Of a DNA stretch of 64,000 nucleotides, positions 42,401 to 57,400 are shown piece by piece. The notes under the pieces are model-generated. The model did no database searches, was not told the DNA's origin, and was given only the letters and a program-made list of their open reading frames with translations. Within the stretch, counting starts at the first letter, position 1; each line of letters begins with the position of its first letter. The DNA comes from Archivesica marissinica (taxonomy: Eukaryota > Mollusca > Bivalvia > Venerida > Vesicomyidae). The stretch is from the NCBI GenBank assembly GCA_014843695.1, contig CM026403.1:2596065-2660064 (forward strand). The letters are read 5' to 3'. A program made the translations under genes and the position numbers.

Positions 42401-45400
42401 CTTGATTGCGAAACAAGTTCATATAACTTGTATTAATCACTCTCAAGACCTCATTCCTGATGGAATCCATCGCCCAGAGGGAGAGAGAAGAGGCAATGTG
42501 GAATTTAAATGCCTTGCCTAAGGGCACAATCATAACGGCTCCAGCGGGGCTCGAACTCCAGGCCTTTCGCACCTGAAGCGAACGTAATACCATTGCGCTA
42601 TCACGACTTCCATATAGAACTTGTTGATGCTATTGTACTAATATGTACAAATAATTGATTACTTACACAAGCTAGGAGGATACTACTCATTACATGACTT
42701 ATTGACGACTTGTTTATATTCCAGATCCATGGTTAAAAAAGTCAAAAGCAAAAACCTCCGTTAAATCCAAAATGAAGGAAAAGAAGAAGAAGAAGAAAGA
42801 AAAGAAGGAGAAGGACAAAGATGAAGAATACACAAGTGCCCTTGCTTCTGCCGGCCTGCTCAATAAAAACAACCAGTCATCAAATGCTGCAACAAACAAT
42901 AATCCAAGTACGTTCATGTTAAACAAATACAAGCAATCGTCTGTACAGCGAACTGTCGATATATGTGTACAGCGAACTGTCGATATATGTGTACAGCAAA
43001 CTGTCGATATATGTGTACAGCGAACTGTCGATATATGTGTACAGCGAACTGTCGATATAATGTGTACAGCGAACTGTCGATATAATGTGTACAGCGAACT
43101 GTCGATATAATGTGTACAGCGAACTGTCGATATAATGTGTACAGCGAACTGTCGATATAATATGTACAGCGAACTGTCGATATAATATGTACAGCGAACT
43201 GTCGATATAATATGTACAGCGAACTGTCGATATAATATGTACACCGAACTGTCGATATAATGTGTACAGCGAACTGTCGATATAATGTGTACAGCGAACT
43301 GTCGATATAATATGTACAGCGAACTGTCGATATAATTTGTACAGCGAACTGTCGATATAATGTGTACAGCGAACTGTCGATATAATGTGTACAGCGAACT
43401 GTCGATATATTTGTACAGCGAACTGTCGATATAATATGTACAGCGAACTGTCGATATATGTGTACAGCGAACTGTCGATATAATATGTACAGCGAACTGT
43501 CGATATAATGTGTACAGCGAACTGTCGATATAATGTGTACAGCGAACTGTCGATATAATATGTACAGCAAACTGTCGATATAATATGTACAGCGAACTGT
43601 CGATATAATGTGTACAGCGAACTGTCGATATAATATGTACAGCAAACTGTCGATATAATATGTACAGCGAACTGTCGATATAATATGTACAGCAAACTGT
43701 CGATATAATATGTACAGCAAACTGTCGATATAATGGTCGATATAATGTGTACAGCGAACTGTCGATATAATATGTACAGCGAACTGTCGATATAATATGT
43801 ACAGTGAACTGTCGATATAATGTGTACAGTGAACTGTCGATATAATGTGTACAGTGAACTGTCGATATAATATGTACAGCGAACTGTCGATATAATATGT
43901 ACAGCAAACTGTCGATATAATATGTACAGCGAACTGTCGATATAATATATACAGCGAACTGTCGATATAATATATACAGCGAACTGTCGATATAATATGT
44001 ACAGCAAACTGTCGATATAATATGTACAGCAAACTGTCAATATAATGTGTACAGCGAACTGTCGATATCATATGTACAGCGAACTGTCGATATAATATGT
44101 ACAGCGAACTGTCGATATAATATGTACAGCGAACTGTCGATATAATATGTACAGCGAACTGTCGATATAATATGTACAGCGAACTGTCGATATAATATGT
44201 ACAGCGAACTGTCGATATAATATGTACAGCGAACTGTCGATATAATATGTACAGCGAACTGTCAATATAATATGTACAGCGAACTGTTGATATAATATGT
44301 ACAGCGAACTGTCGATATAATATGTACAGCGAACTGTCGATATAATATGTACAGCGAACTGTCGATATAATATGTACAGCGAACTGTCGATATAATATGT
44401 ACAGCGAACTGTCAATATAATATGTACAGCGAACTGTCGATATAATATGTACAGCGAACTGTTGATATAATATGTACAGGGAACTGTCGATATAATGTGT
44501 ACAGTGAACTGTCGATATAATGTGTACAGTGAACTGTCGATGTATAATGTGTACAGTGAACTGTCAATGTATAATGTGTACAGTGAACTGTCGATATAAT
44601 GTGTACAGTGAACTGTCGATATAATGTGTACAGTGAACTGTCGATATAATGTGTACAGTGAACTGTCGATATAATATGTACAGTGAACTGTCGATATAAT
44701 GTTTACAGTGAACTGTCGATATAATGTGTACAGTGAACTGTCGATATAATATGTACAGTGAACTGTCGATATAATGTAACACTTGCCCCTCACTGATGTA
44801 GGTTTGAAGCTTGCTTGTGGGCGGTTAGTGGTCTTCCCCCTGTATTATTGAGACTTTACAAATACAGTTTTATTTCTTCAATATTTAAATTGTTTAGTTA
44901 TTTGTATGTTTACTATCATAAAATGTAAATTAACAATTGAAACATGTCAGGAGTTCTGAGCTTGACCTCATTACGGACCAGTGTTACCATACAATCTGAC
45001 CTCATTAAGGACCAGTGTTACCATACAATCTGACCTCATTACGGACCAGTGTTACCATACAATCTGACCTCATTACGGACCAGTGTTACCATACAATCTG
45101 ACCTCATTACGGACCAGTGTTACCATACAATCTGACCTCATTACGGACCAGTGTTACCATACAATCTGACCTCATTACGGACCAGTGTTACCGTACAATC
45201 TGACCTCATTACAGACCAGTGTTACCGTACAATCTGACCTCATTACAGACCAGTGTTAACATACAATCTGACCTCATTATGGACCAGTGTTACCGTACAA
45301 TCTGACCTCATTACGGACCAGTGTTACCATACAATCTGACCTCATTACGGACCAGTGTTACCGTACAATCTGACCTCATTACAGACCAGTGTTACCGTAC

Positions 45401-48400
45401 AATCTGACCTCATTACAGACCAGTGTTACCGTACAATCTGACCTCATTACAGACCAGTGTTACCATACAATCTGACCTCATTACGGACCAGTGTTACCAT
45501 ACAATCTGACCTCATTACAGACCAGTGTTACCATACAATCTGACCTCATTACAGACCAGTGTTACCATACAATCTGACCTCATTACAGACCAGTGTTACC
45601 ATACAATCTGACCTCATTACGGACCAGTGTTACCGTACAATCTGACCTCATTACGGACCAGTGTTACCATACAATCTGACCTCATTACAGACCAGTGTTA
45701 CCATACAATCTGACCTCATTACGGACCAGTGTTACCATACAATCTGACCTCATTATGGACCAGTGTTACCGTACAATCTGACCTCATTACAGACCAGTGT
45801 TACCATACAATCTGACCTCATTACGGACCAGTGTTACCATACAATCTGACCTCATTATGGACCAGTGTTACCGTACAATCTGACCTCATTACGGACCAGT
45901 GTTACCATACAATCTGACCTCATTACGGACCAGTGTTACCATACAATCGGACCTCATTACAGACCAGTGTTACCGTACAATCTGACCTCATTACAGACCA
46001 GTGTTACCATACAATCTGACCTCATTATACAGGTGGAACTGTATTTGGCTATGTGTGTATGCTTGGGTTACAGGTATTACTGTATTTGTAGGTGGTGATG
46101 CAATAGACAAGGTGTTGGCTATGTGCGTATGCTTGGGTTACAGGTATTACTGTATTTGTAGGTGGTGATGCAATAGACAAGGCGTTGGCTATGTGTGTAT
46201 GCTTGGGCTACAGGTGGTACTGTATTTGGCTATGTGTGTATGCTTGGGTTACAGGTGGTACTGTATTTGTAGGTGGTGATGCAATAGACAAGGTGTTGGC
46301 TATGTGCGTATGCTTGGGTTACAGGTATTACTGTATTTGTAGGTGGTGATGCAATAGACAAGGCGTTGGCTATGTGTGTATGCTTGGGCTACAGGTGGTA
46401 CTGTATTTGGCTATGTGTGTATGCTTGGGTTACAGGTGGTACTGTATTTGGCTATGTGTGTATGCTTGGTTACAGGTGGTACTGTATTTGGCTATGTGTG
46501 TATGCTTGGGTTACAGGTGGTACTGTATTTGGCTATGTGTGTATGCTTGGTTACAGGTGGTACTGTATTTGGCTATGTGTGTATGCTTGGGTTACAGGTG
46601 GTACTGTATTTGGCTATGTGTTTATGATTGGGTTACAGGTGGTACTGTATTTGGCTATGTGTGTATGCTTGGGTTACAGGTGGTACTGTATTTGGCTATG
46701 TGTGTATGCTTGGGTTACAGGTGGTACTGTATTTGGCTATGTGTGTATGCTTGGGTTACAGGTGGTACTGTATTTGGCTATGTGTGTATGCTTGGGTTAC
46801 AGGTGGTACTGTATTTGGCTATGTGTGTATGCTTGGGTTACAGGTGGTACTGTATTTGGCTATGTGTGTATGCTTGGGTTACAGGTGGTACTGTATTTGG
46901 CTATGTGTGTATGCTTGGGTTACAGGTGGTACTGTATTTGGCTATGTGTGTATGCCTGGGTAACAGGTGGTACTGTATTTGGCTATGTGTGTATGCTTGG
47001 TGTTACTGTATTTGGCTATGTGTGTATGCTTGGGTTACAGGTGGTACTGTATTTGGCTATGTGTGTATGCTTGGTTACAGGTGGTACTGTATTTGGCTTT
47101 GTGTGTATGCTTGGGTTACAGGTGGTACTGTATTTGGCTATGTGTGTATGCTTGGTGTTACTGTATTTGTAGGTGGTGATGCAATAGACAAGGCGTTCCA
47201 GATGAAGAGAGAGTTAATGGAAAGAATAGAGTTACTGGGAGACAAACTTCCAGCCAACACACTAGACCAACTTATAGATGACCTAGGCGGCACTGAATCT
47301 GTTGCCGAGGTGAGAGAGGACTATCCATGTTTTTTAATATTATATATCAATCTATCCTGCTGTGTATACCTGCCTGGTACTAATAGCAAGTGTGGGTGTG
47401 TGTTGTGTGGTGGTGGTGTGTAGGCTGGTCCCCAGGATTAGTTTCAGGCACTGCATTAAGTAGTGCTAAAGTGAAACAAAATCTTTTGTTATACATGTAC
47501 TCTTTAAGTTTGAGTGCAAAACTGTTGGACAAGTGCAGGAGTTCAGTCTATTTCTTGATACCTTGAAGTTTGACAAAATGATCCTGAATTAAATTCTAAA
47601 GTAGAGTACTGTATTAACGGCATGATCGATATGGAAGGTGTGTGAGAAAATCCAAGCATTTCGTTGTCCGTCAATCCAAGCATTTCGTTGTCTGTCAATC
47701 CAAGCATTTCATTGTCCATCAATCCAAGCATTTCATTGTCCATCAATCCAAACATTTCATTGTACATCAATCCAAACATTTCATTGTCCTTCAATCCAAA
47801 CATTTCATTGTCCATCAATCCAAACATTTCATTGTCCTTCAATCCAAACATTTCATTGTCCATCAATCCAAACATTCATTTCATTGTCCATCAATCCAAA
47901 CATTTCATTGTCCTTCAATCCAAACATTTCATTGTCCTTCAATCCAAACATTTCATTGTCCATCAATCCAAACATTTCATTGTCCTTCAATCCAAACATT
48001 TCATTGTCCATCAATCCAAACATTTCATTGTCCATCAATCCAAACATTTCATTGTCCATCAATCCAAACATTTCATTGTCCATCAATCCAAACATTTCAT
48101 TGTCCATCAATCCAAACATTTCATTGTTCTTCAATCCAAACATTTCATTGTTCTTCAATCCAAACATTTCATTGTTCTTCAACATTACAGTTTAATCTTA
48201 TACAAAGAAATAATAGTATAAAAAGTAAAAGTAAAGTGTTTGTTTATTATAGTGTCACCCCTATTTAAAGGGCCAGTCATTTCTGACTTATGAGACACCT
48301 CTTTTTTATGAACATCAGTACTTCCCGAATCCTATGCTTGTGTGCCAGATGTCAGGCTGGTAGGCAATCGGTAACCATTATTTAACTAGCTGGCGGCTCA

Positions 48401-51400
48401 CCAACCGGCCATATCAGAACGAACCCCTGACGAGATTCGAACCTTCGACCTCCCGCTCCGTATATGAAGTGTGACATTGCATATTGTTGGTGAACTTTGA
48501 AATTAGGTGGGGTGGGGGGGTCTGTAAGCTCGTTTTGAATACAAATTCTAAAGCATCCTATGGACCAGTAGTTGTGTGAGTGTAACTTGGTGGAACTGGG
48601 ATAGGAAGTGCTGGTTAACACATAAGATTAATTTCTATTTGTAGCAAATGTGCTGATTAGTGATATATATATGTATGTATTTGAAGACTAACACCATGTG
48701 TCCTGTCCTGTGGTATACATAGATCGAGTCGCATGGGACGCCACCCATTTTGGTAGGTGGTGAAGACAAACATTATTAGCCGTATCAGAAGATGTTGTTA
48801 TCATGTCTTGGTCTCTGCCTCATTCCAGGGCGACTACATCTACATTGACAAAAAGATCTGATATCCGAACACAATTCTCCTATTGTTCCATTTTGATTTA
48901 TAATTTATTTCCAAGACGTACAGCCGGCGGTCGACGCCATCTATTTGTACCTTTATTGGAACTTACAAGTGTTAAATCTAACTGTTTATGTACTGTTTAT
49001 GTACTGTTTATGTACTGTTTATGTACTGTTTATGTATTGTTTATATACTGTTTATGTACTGTTTATGTACTGTTTATATACTGTTTATGTACTGTTTATG
49101 TACTGTATACACATAGAAGAAAGTAATCAATATTTGTGTTTATGAATAGTATGTTTTTTCAGATGACTGGTAGGAAGGGACGTGTTGTGTGTACAGACGA
49201 AGGTATCAGTTACGAATCTCGCAGCGAGAATGATGTGCCGTTAGAAATCCTAAACCTGACTGAGAAACAGAGATTTATGGATGGAGAGAAGGTGAGGGTG
49301 TAACTGACGGGTATTTGATTTAAAGTTTGAGCAAATCTATTTAACCTAATGTACTTCCGTGTCCGAATGGTTTAACCCATTCAACACCAAGTAACTGACA
49401 TGGACTGGTGCATGATATTTAACCCATTCGACACCAAGTAACTGACATGGACTGGTGCATGATATTTAACCCATTCAACACCAAGTAACTGACATGGACT
49501 GGTGTATGATATTTAACCCATTCGACACCAAGTAACTGACATGGACTGGTGCATCATATTTAACCCATTCAACACCAAGTAACTGACATGGACTGGTGCA
49601 TCATATTTAACCCATTCAACACTAAGTAACTGACATGGACTGGTGCATGATATTTAACCCATTCAACACCAAGTAACTGACATGGACTGGTGCATCATAT
49701 TTAACCCATTCAACACTAAGTAACTGACATGGACTGGTGCATGATATTTAACCCATTCAACACCAAGTAACTGACATGGACTGGTGCATGATATTCAACC
49801 CAAGTAACTGACATGGACTGGTGCATGATATTAACCCAAGTAACTGACATGGACTGGTGCATGATATTTAACCCATTCAACCCAAGTAACTGACATGGAC
49901 TGGTGCATGATATTAACCCATTCAACACCAAGTAACTGACATGGACTGGTGCATGATATTAACCCAAGTAACTGACATGGACTGGTGCATGATATTAACC
50001 CATTCAACCCAAGTAACTGACATGGACTGGTGCATGCTATTTAACCCATTCAACACCAAGTAACTGACATGGACTGGTGCATGATATTTAACCCATTCAA
50101 CACCCAGTAACTGACATGGACTGGTGCATGATATTTAACCCATTCAACACCCAAGTAACTGACATGGACTGGTGCATGCTATTTAACCCATTCAACACCA
50201 AGTAACTGACATGGACTGGTGCATGCTATTTGACCCATTCAACACCAAGTAACTGACATGGACTGGTGCATGATATTTTCAGACCAATAAATTAATAAGA
50301 ATAGTTCATTTATCAAAATGGGTAATTTTTGTCCAAAAATAGTAATATTACTGGCAAAAAGTGTAGATCCTGATGAGATGGCTCATCCTGAGCCAGCTCA
50401 TCTTGATCTACACTTTTTGTAAGCCTATTGAGAGGCATGTGGTGTTGAAAGGGTTAATGACTACAGTCAAACATGTTTGTGTGTTGTCACCTGCACTAAG
50501 CAGCCAGATTCCCAATATGTTGTTTTATTATACATTTGACCTCTATTAAGCAGCCACCTGTGCTAAGCAGCCACTTTCTGTGATTGCATTGGCTGGCTGC
50601 TTAAGACATGTTTGTACTTTACAATATAGACTGTTCAAGCCAGCTTGAAATTTTGCCAACTAGACCACATGTCTTTCATGTAAACTGTACAATGGTTTCT
50701 GTTTGTTTTCAGAATATAGCGATTATATCGGAGGCAGCCAGCTCTGGTATATCTTTACAAGCCGATCGACGTGCCATCAACCAGCGGCGAAGAGTTCATA
50801 TCACTCTTGAGTTGCCCTGGAGCGCTGACCGAGCTATTCAACAGTTTGGTATGTCGCATTATGATTCAAACAAATCTCAGTGGCAGTGGTTGGTTGCTGT
50901 ACCTGGGTGCGTACCTGTATATGTAATACTACCCCGGGGGTCAACTCTAGTCTTCTACCACTTTAAGCTGGCAATTACTTCATCCAGACGAAGTTGTTAC
51001 GTAGAGCAGTATAGATTCATTGATTTAGTCAGATGATTGTGTTTGTTTTACGTTTATTTATCGTCACTACCGGTTGCCCATATGAGCGACGCCTCCTGAA
51101 GAGATTAGTCATTTTAGATTTTGGAGGATAGTGCAATGATACAGACAGAGACCCATTCCAGAGTATCCTCTGGTTCTTTTATGTGCACGGTGTAAAGCAC
51201 CGAGACGAGACCATGGTTTAAAGTCCCATCTGAAAGACTTAATTTTATTTGGGTCAGACGGGGGATCGAACCTGCGACCCCTGGATTACCAGTCCAGCAT
51301 GTTACCACTGGGCTACAGATCCGGCTGTGTCAGATGATTGTACCGAACTAGCTACTAGTATCTAGAACAGAATTTGTAACAATACCATTGTATAAAATAA

Positions 51401-54400
51401 TGTTGGTAAATATGTATGTTTTAATTCAGGACGTACACACAGGTCCAATCAGGTGTCGGCCCCGGAGTACTTGTTTCTCATCTCGGAGTTGGCTGGTGAA
51501 CAGAGATTTGCTTCAACGGTTGCCAAGAGGTTGGAGAGCTTGGTTAGTATGCTGCTTGAAATATAATGTTCAGATATTAGATATGTTTTAACCGTATTTC
51601 TGCAGTATGTATTTCAATATGGCTGTCCGATTAGCGCAGTGGCCAGCGCGCTCGCTTCTCGCCAATGCAACCCAGGTTCGATCCTCGAACCGGGATGTAT
51701 GTGAGATGGTACGGTGGTCGCCGTATTGAACAGGTGGTTTTTCTCCGGGTACTCCGGTTTTCTCCCACACAAATGACCGCATTTATGCTTTCATCTGTGC
51801 CAACGAGAGTGAATAATATAAGTTGTTAAAACTTGCTTCGTAATCGTTGTAAAATAAATAATATTTAAACTAATATGGAAACTTAATGGTGGTAGTTTGT
51901 AATAAATTCTTGTTAAGAGTATAGCAGTAATGATGTGTTGACGTTGAAGGGCCATTTAATCCTATACTCCTCAACCGAAGGGGCCAATTACTCATTTTAT
52001 CTCCAGAGTGCTGATAAGCAATAGGCATACTCTACTATATACAGTCTACATCCGAAGTTTGACTTAGCGAAATTCGATATAAACAGAGCCAGTTATACGT
52101 AAAATTATTGTGTCTGAAACGGGACTTTGATCCGAATTCGACATAACCGACTTCGACATAGCGGATGTAGACTGTACTCAATAATCAATATAAAGTTTGT
52201 CAAACAAGCTATAACAACTTTAACATAATCAATATATATATATATATATATATATGGGAATGGATAATGGCATGGTATGGTGGCTATATACAGAGTGTTA
52301 TAAAGGTGTAATACACAGTTTAAGTGGAGTATTGGGTTAGCATTATATTCAATATTAATATCATATACAGGGTGTTATAAAGGTGTAATACACAGTTTAA
52401 GTGGAGTATTGGGTTAGCATTATATTCAATATTAATATCATATACAGGGTGTTATAAAGGTGTAATACACAGTTTATGTGGAGTGAGTATTGGGTTAGCA
52501 TTATATTCAATATTAATATCATATACAGGGTGTGATAAAGGTGTTATACACAGTTTATGTATAGTATTGGGTTCGCATTATATTCAATATTAATATCATA
52601 TACAGGGTGTGATAAAGGTGTTATACACAGTTTATGTGGAGTATTGGGTTAGCATTATATTCAATATTAATATCATATACAGGGTGTGATAAAGGTGTTA
52701 TACACAGTTTATGTGGAGTATTGGGTTCGCATTATATTCAATATTAATATCATATACAGGGTGTGATAAAGGTGTTATACACAGTTTATGTGGAGTATTG
52801 GGTTAGTATTATATTCAATATTAATATCATTTTCATGTGTTATCACAATTATGTGTGATGATGAATTCATAACCCAGAAAAGAAACTCTTCCTATGGAAA
52901 CATGGTTGCAAGAAATTGTTTATAGCTCAACCATACGCTCATCACACGCTCACTACACGCTCACCATACACTCATCATACGCTCACCATACACTCACTAC
53001 ACGCTCACCATACACTCATCATACGCTCACCATACACTCACCATACGCTCACTACACGCTTACCATACACTCATCATACGCTCACTACACGCTCACCATA
53101 CACTCATCATACGCTCACTACACGCTCACCATACACTCATCATACGCTCACTACACGCTCACCATACACTCATCATACGCTCACTACACGCTCACCATAC
53201 ACTCATCATATACTCACTACATGCTCACCATACACTCACCATACGCTCACTACACGCTCACCATACACTCATCATACGCTCACCACACACTCATCATACA
53301 CTCATCATACGCTCACTACACGCTCACCATACACTCACTACACGCTCACCATACACTCATCATACGCTCACTACACGCTCACCATACACTCATCATACGC
53401 TCACTACATGCTCACCATACACTCACCATACGCTCACTACATGCTCACCATACACTCACTACACGCTCACCATACACTCATCATACGCTCACTATACGCT
53501 CACCACACGCTCACCATACACTCATCATACGCTCACTACACGCTCGCCATACACTCACTACACGCTCACCATACACTCATCATACGCTCACTACACGCTC
53601 ACCATACACTCACTACACGCTCACCATACACTCATCATACGCTCACTACACGCTCACCATACGCTCACTACACGCTCACCATACACTCATCATACGCTCA
53701 CTACACGCTCACCATACACTCACCATACGCTCACCAGGTGTTTATTAAAATATTCATACAACCTCATGAATTCATCCCATCTGACAGAAACAGTACCAAC
53801 TTATCTTAGATAAAATCATATTACAAAGCTGTTGGTTACCAATCTGCGCAGTGGTTAGCATTCTTGCCTCTCGCCAATGCAACCCGTGTTTGATCCTCAG
53901 ACAGGGAAGTATGTTAGATTGTACGGTGTTCACCAGATCAGACAGGTGTGTTTTCTCCGGTTGCTCCGGTTTCCTCCCACACAAATGACCACATATATAC
54001 GCTTTCATCCGCACCAACTAGAGTTTCGCAATCGTTGTAAATAAATAAATAAATAAAGTTTATATTGCAAAGCTATTGGTATTTCCACAGGGTGCATTAA
54101 CACATGGTGACCGACGAGCAACAGAAACGAGAGATCTGAGCAGGTTCAACTTCGATAATAAGGTTGGTACCCCATTTAACATTGTCACATCAGACACTGT
54201 GTTATGTGAGGCATGTCGTTGGTATATCATTGTTCACTGATGATCACTAACTTGCTGCTGTGGGTTGGGGCCTTACCTTGTGTGGCGGGGTGGCGGTATG
54301 GAAGTTGCTGGCTTTTAATTACAATTTTCTGCTTGGATGCTTTGTAATATACAGTCATAAAGGGTACCAGGGTATCTTCTACCACTTACAGCTGCAAACC

Positions 54401-57400
54401 TTATTTAACAGTAGCTGTTTGTGTCAACCCACAAAAACAAACAATACAACTTTCTATGTCTTCAAGCAGTGTATGGAATATCACACTTCTAAATCTTAAT
54501 CAATAAAACCAGTAAATAGCAATAGGATGTTAACACAGACGGATCTGTAGTCCAGTGGTAACACGCTGGACTGGTAATCGGGGATCGAAGGTTCGATCCC
54601 CCGTCTGACCATAATAAAATGAACAGTCTTTCAGATGGGACTTTAAACCGAGGTCTTGTGTCGGTGCTGTGCACGTAAAAGAACCAGAGGAGACTCTGGA
54701 ATGGGTCTCTGTCTGTATCATTGCACTATCCTCCAAAAATGACTAATCTCTTCAGGAGGTGTCGCTCATATGGGAAACCGGTAGCAACGATAGATAAACG
54801 TAAAACACACAGGATGTTAACTTGTTTTGATTACCTATAAATACATAGTTGTGTATATATGACCGCATTCTGACGAGTGTGAAACATGTGAGTTAGGTTG
54901 TGTATATATGACCGCATTCTGACGAGTGTGAAACATGTGAGTTAGGTTGTGTATATATGACCGCATTCTGACGAGTGTGAAACATGTGAGTTAGGTTGTG
55001 TATATATGACCGCATTCTGACGAGTGTGAAACATGTGAGTTAGGTTGTGTATATATGACCGCATTCTGACGAGTGTGAAACATGTGAGTTAGGTTGTGTA
55101 TATATGACCGCATTCTGACGAGTGTGAAACATGTGAGTTAGGTTGTGTATATATGACCGCATTCTGACGAGTGTGAAACATGTGAGTTAGGTTGTGTATA
55201 TATGACCGCATTCTGACGAGTGTGAAACATGTGAGTTAGGTTGTGTATATATGACCGCATTCTGACGAGTGTGAAACATGTGAGTTAGGTTGTGTATATA
55301 TGACCGCATTCTGACGAGTGTGAAACATGTGAGTTAGGTTGTGTATATATGACCGCATTCTGACGAGTGTGAAACATGTGAGTTAGGTTGTGTATATATG
55401 ACCGCATTCTGACGAGTGTGAAACATGTGAGTTAGGTTGTGTATATATGACCGCATTCTGACGAGTGTGAAACATGTGAGTTAGGTTGTGTATATATGAC
55501 CGCATTCTGACGAGTGTGAAACATGTGAGTTAGGTTGTGTATATATGACCGCATTCTGACGAGTGTGAAACATGTGAGTTAGGTTGTGTATATATGACCG
55601 CATTCTGACGAGTGTGAAACATGTGAGTTAGGTTGTGTATATATGACCGCATTCTGACGAGTGTGAAACATGTGAGTTAGGTTGTGTATATATGACCGCA
55701 TTCTGACGAGTGTGAAACATGTGAGTTAGGTTGTGTATATATGACCGCATTCTGACGAGTGTGAAACATGTGAGTTAGGTTGTGTATATATGACCGCATT
55801 CTGACGAGTGTGAAACATGTGAGTTAGGTTGTGTATATATGACCGCATTCTGAGTGTTGGTTGGTGTGACACGGGTATTATTGTAATGACGGGTTCCTAT
55901 TTTCTTGGTAACCAGGTCACCCACTTTTTTATCCGAACATAAATCAATGGAATTTGGAAAACAAATGCCCATTCCCCATAAAACAGGAATCCATGCATCC
56001 AGTGTACTAGATAAGCAGGAATCCATGCATCCAGTGTACTAGATAAGCAGGAATCCATGCATCCAGTGTACTAGATAAGCAGGAATCCATGCATCCAGTG
56101 TACTAGATAAGCAGGAATCCATGCATCCAGTGTACTAGATAAGCAGGAATCCATGCATCCAGTGTACTAGATAAGCAGGAATCCATGCATCCAGTGTACT
56201 AGATAAGCAGGAATCCATGCATCCAGTGTACTAGATAAGCAGGAATCCATGCATCCAGTGTACTAGATAAGCAGGAATCCATGCATCCAGTGTACTAGAT
56301 AAGCAGGAATCCATGCATCCAGTGTACTAGATAAGCAGGAATCCATGCATCCAGTGTACTAGATAAGCAGGAATCCATGCATCCAGTGTACTAGATAAGC
56401 AGGAATTCATGCATCCAGTGTACTAGATAAGCAGGAATCCAGTGTACTAGATAAGCAGGAATCCATGCATCCAGTGTACTAGATAAGCAGGAATCCATGC
56501 ATCCAGTGTACTAGATGAGCAGGAATCCATGCATCCAGTGTACCAGATAAGCAGGAATCCATGCATCCAGTGTACCAGATAAGCAGGAATCCATGAATCC
56601 AGTATACCAGATAAGCAAGATTCCATGCATCCAGTGTACCAGGAATCCATGCATCCAGTGTACCAGATAAGCAGGAATCCATGAATCCAGTATACCAGGT
56701 AAGCAGGAATCCATGCATCCAGTGTACCAGATGAGCAGGAATCCATGCATCCAGTGTACCAGATAAGCAGGAATCCATGCATCCAGTGTACCAGATAAGC
56801 AAGAATCCATGCATCCAGTGTACCAGATGAGCAGGAATCCATGCATCCAGTGTACCAGATAAGCACGAATCCATGAATCCAGTATACCAGATAAGCAGGA
56901 ATCCATGCATCCAGTGTACCAGGAATCCATGCATCCAGTGTACCAGATAAGCACGAATCCATGAATCCAGTATACCAGATAAGAAAGAATCCATGCATCC
57001 AGTGTACCAGGAATCCATGCATCCAGTGTACCAGATGAGCAGGAATCCATGCATCCAGTGTACCAGATAAGCAGGAATCCATGAATCCAGTATACCAGAT
57101 AAGCAAGAATCCACTGCTGATTTCTTGTAAGACTGTGCTACAAGCCTACACGTAAATATATATACTTAACAAAAAAAGAAACGTTACATACTTAATGGCC
57201 TGTATTAGAGGGTTAACGGTGACTTTATGTGAACGTTATCGATATTTACTTATTGGCCTGAGTATAGAGAGTACACCGACACAAGATTTTGTGCAATTGT
57301 ACCGTGCACGGGCTAGCACGCTTTTCACTTCCGCTTTTGACCACTTACCTCGTGTTGACCACTTACCTCGTGTTGACCACTTACCTCGTGTTGACCTATC

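Noticed and set aside
42714..44793. Minus ORFs of 241-397 codons
   Set aside because: 25-bp array without stops in any minus frame.
46092..46363. Additional true copies of exon 16
   Set aside because: Only about 25 bases of the exon are copied and the frame does not continue; the full exon is at 47173-47309.
46366..47423. Forward ORF of 349 codons that runs into exon 16
   Set aside because: The first 260 or so codons are array sequence. Only 47173-47309 is exon, as its acceptor and the frame from exon 15 show.
54536..54610. Functional tRNA-Thr gene
   Set aside because: The tRNA-like head is followed by a SINE body and tail, and the same sequence recurs at least six times in the window with decay; treated as SINE-A.
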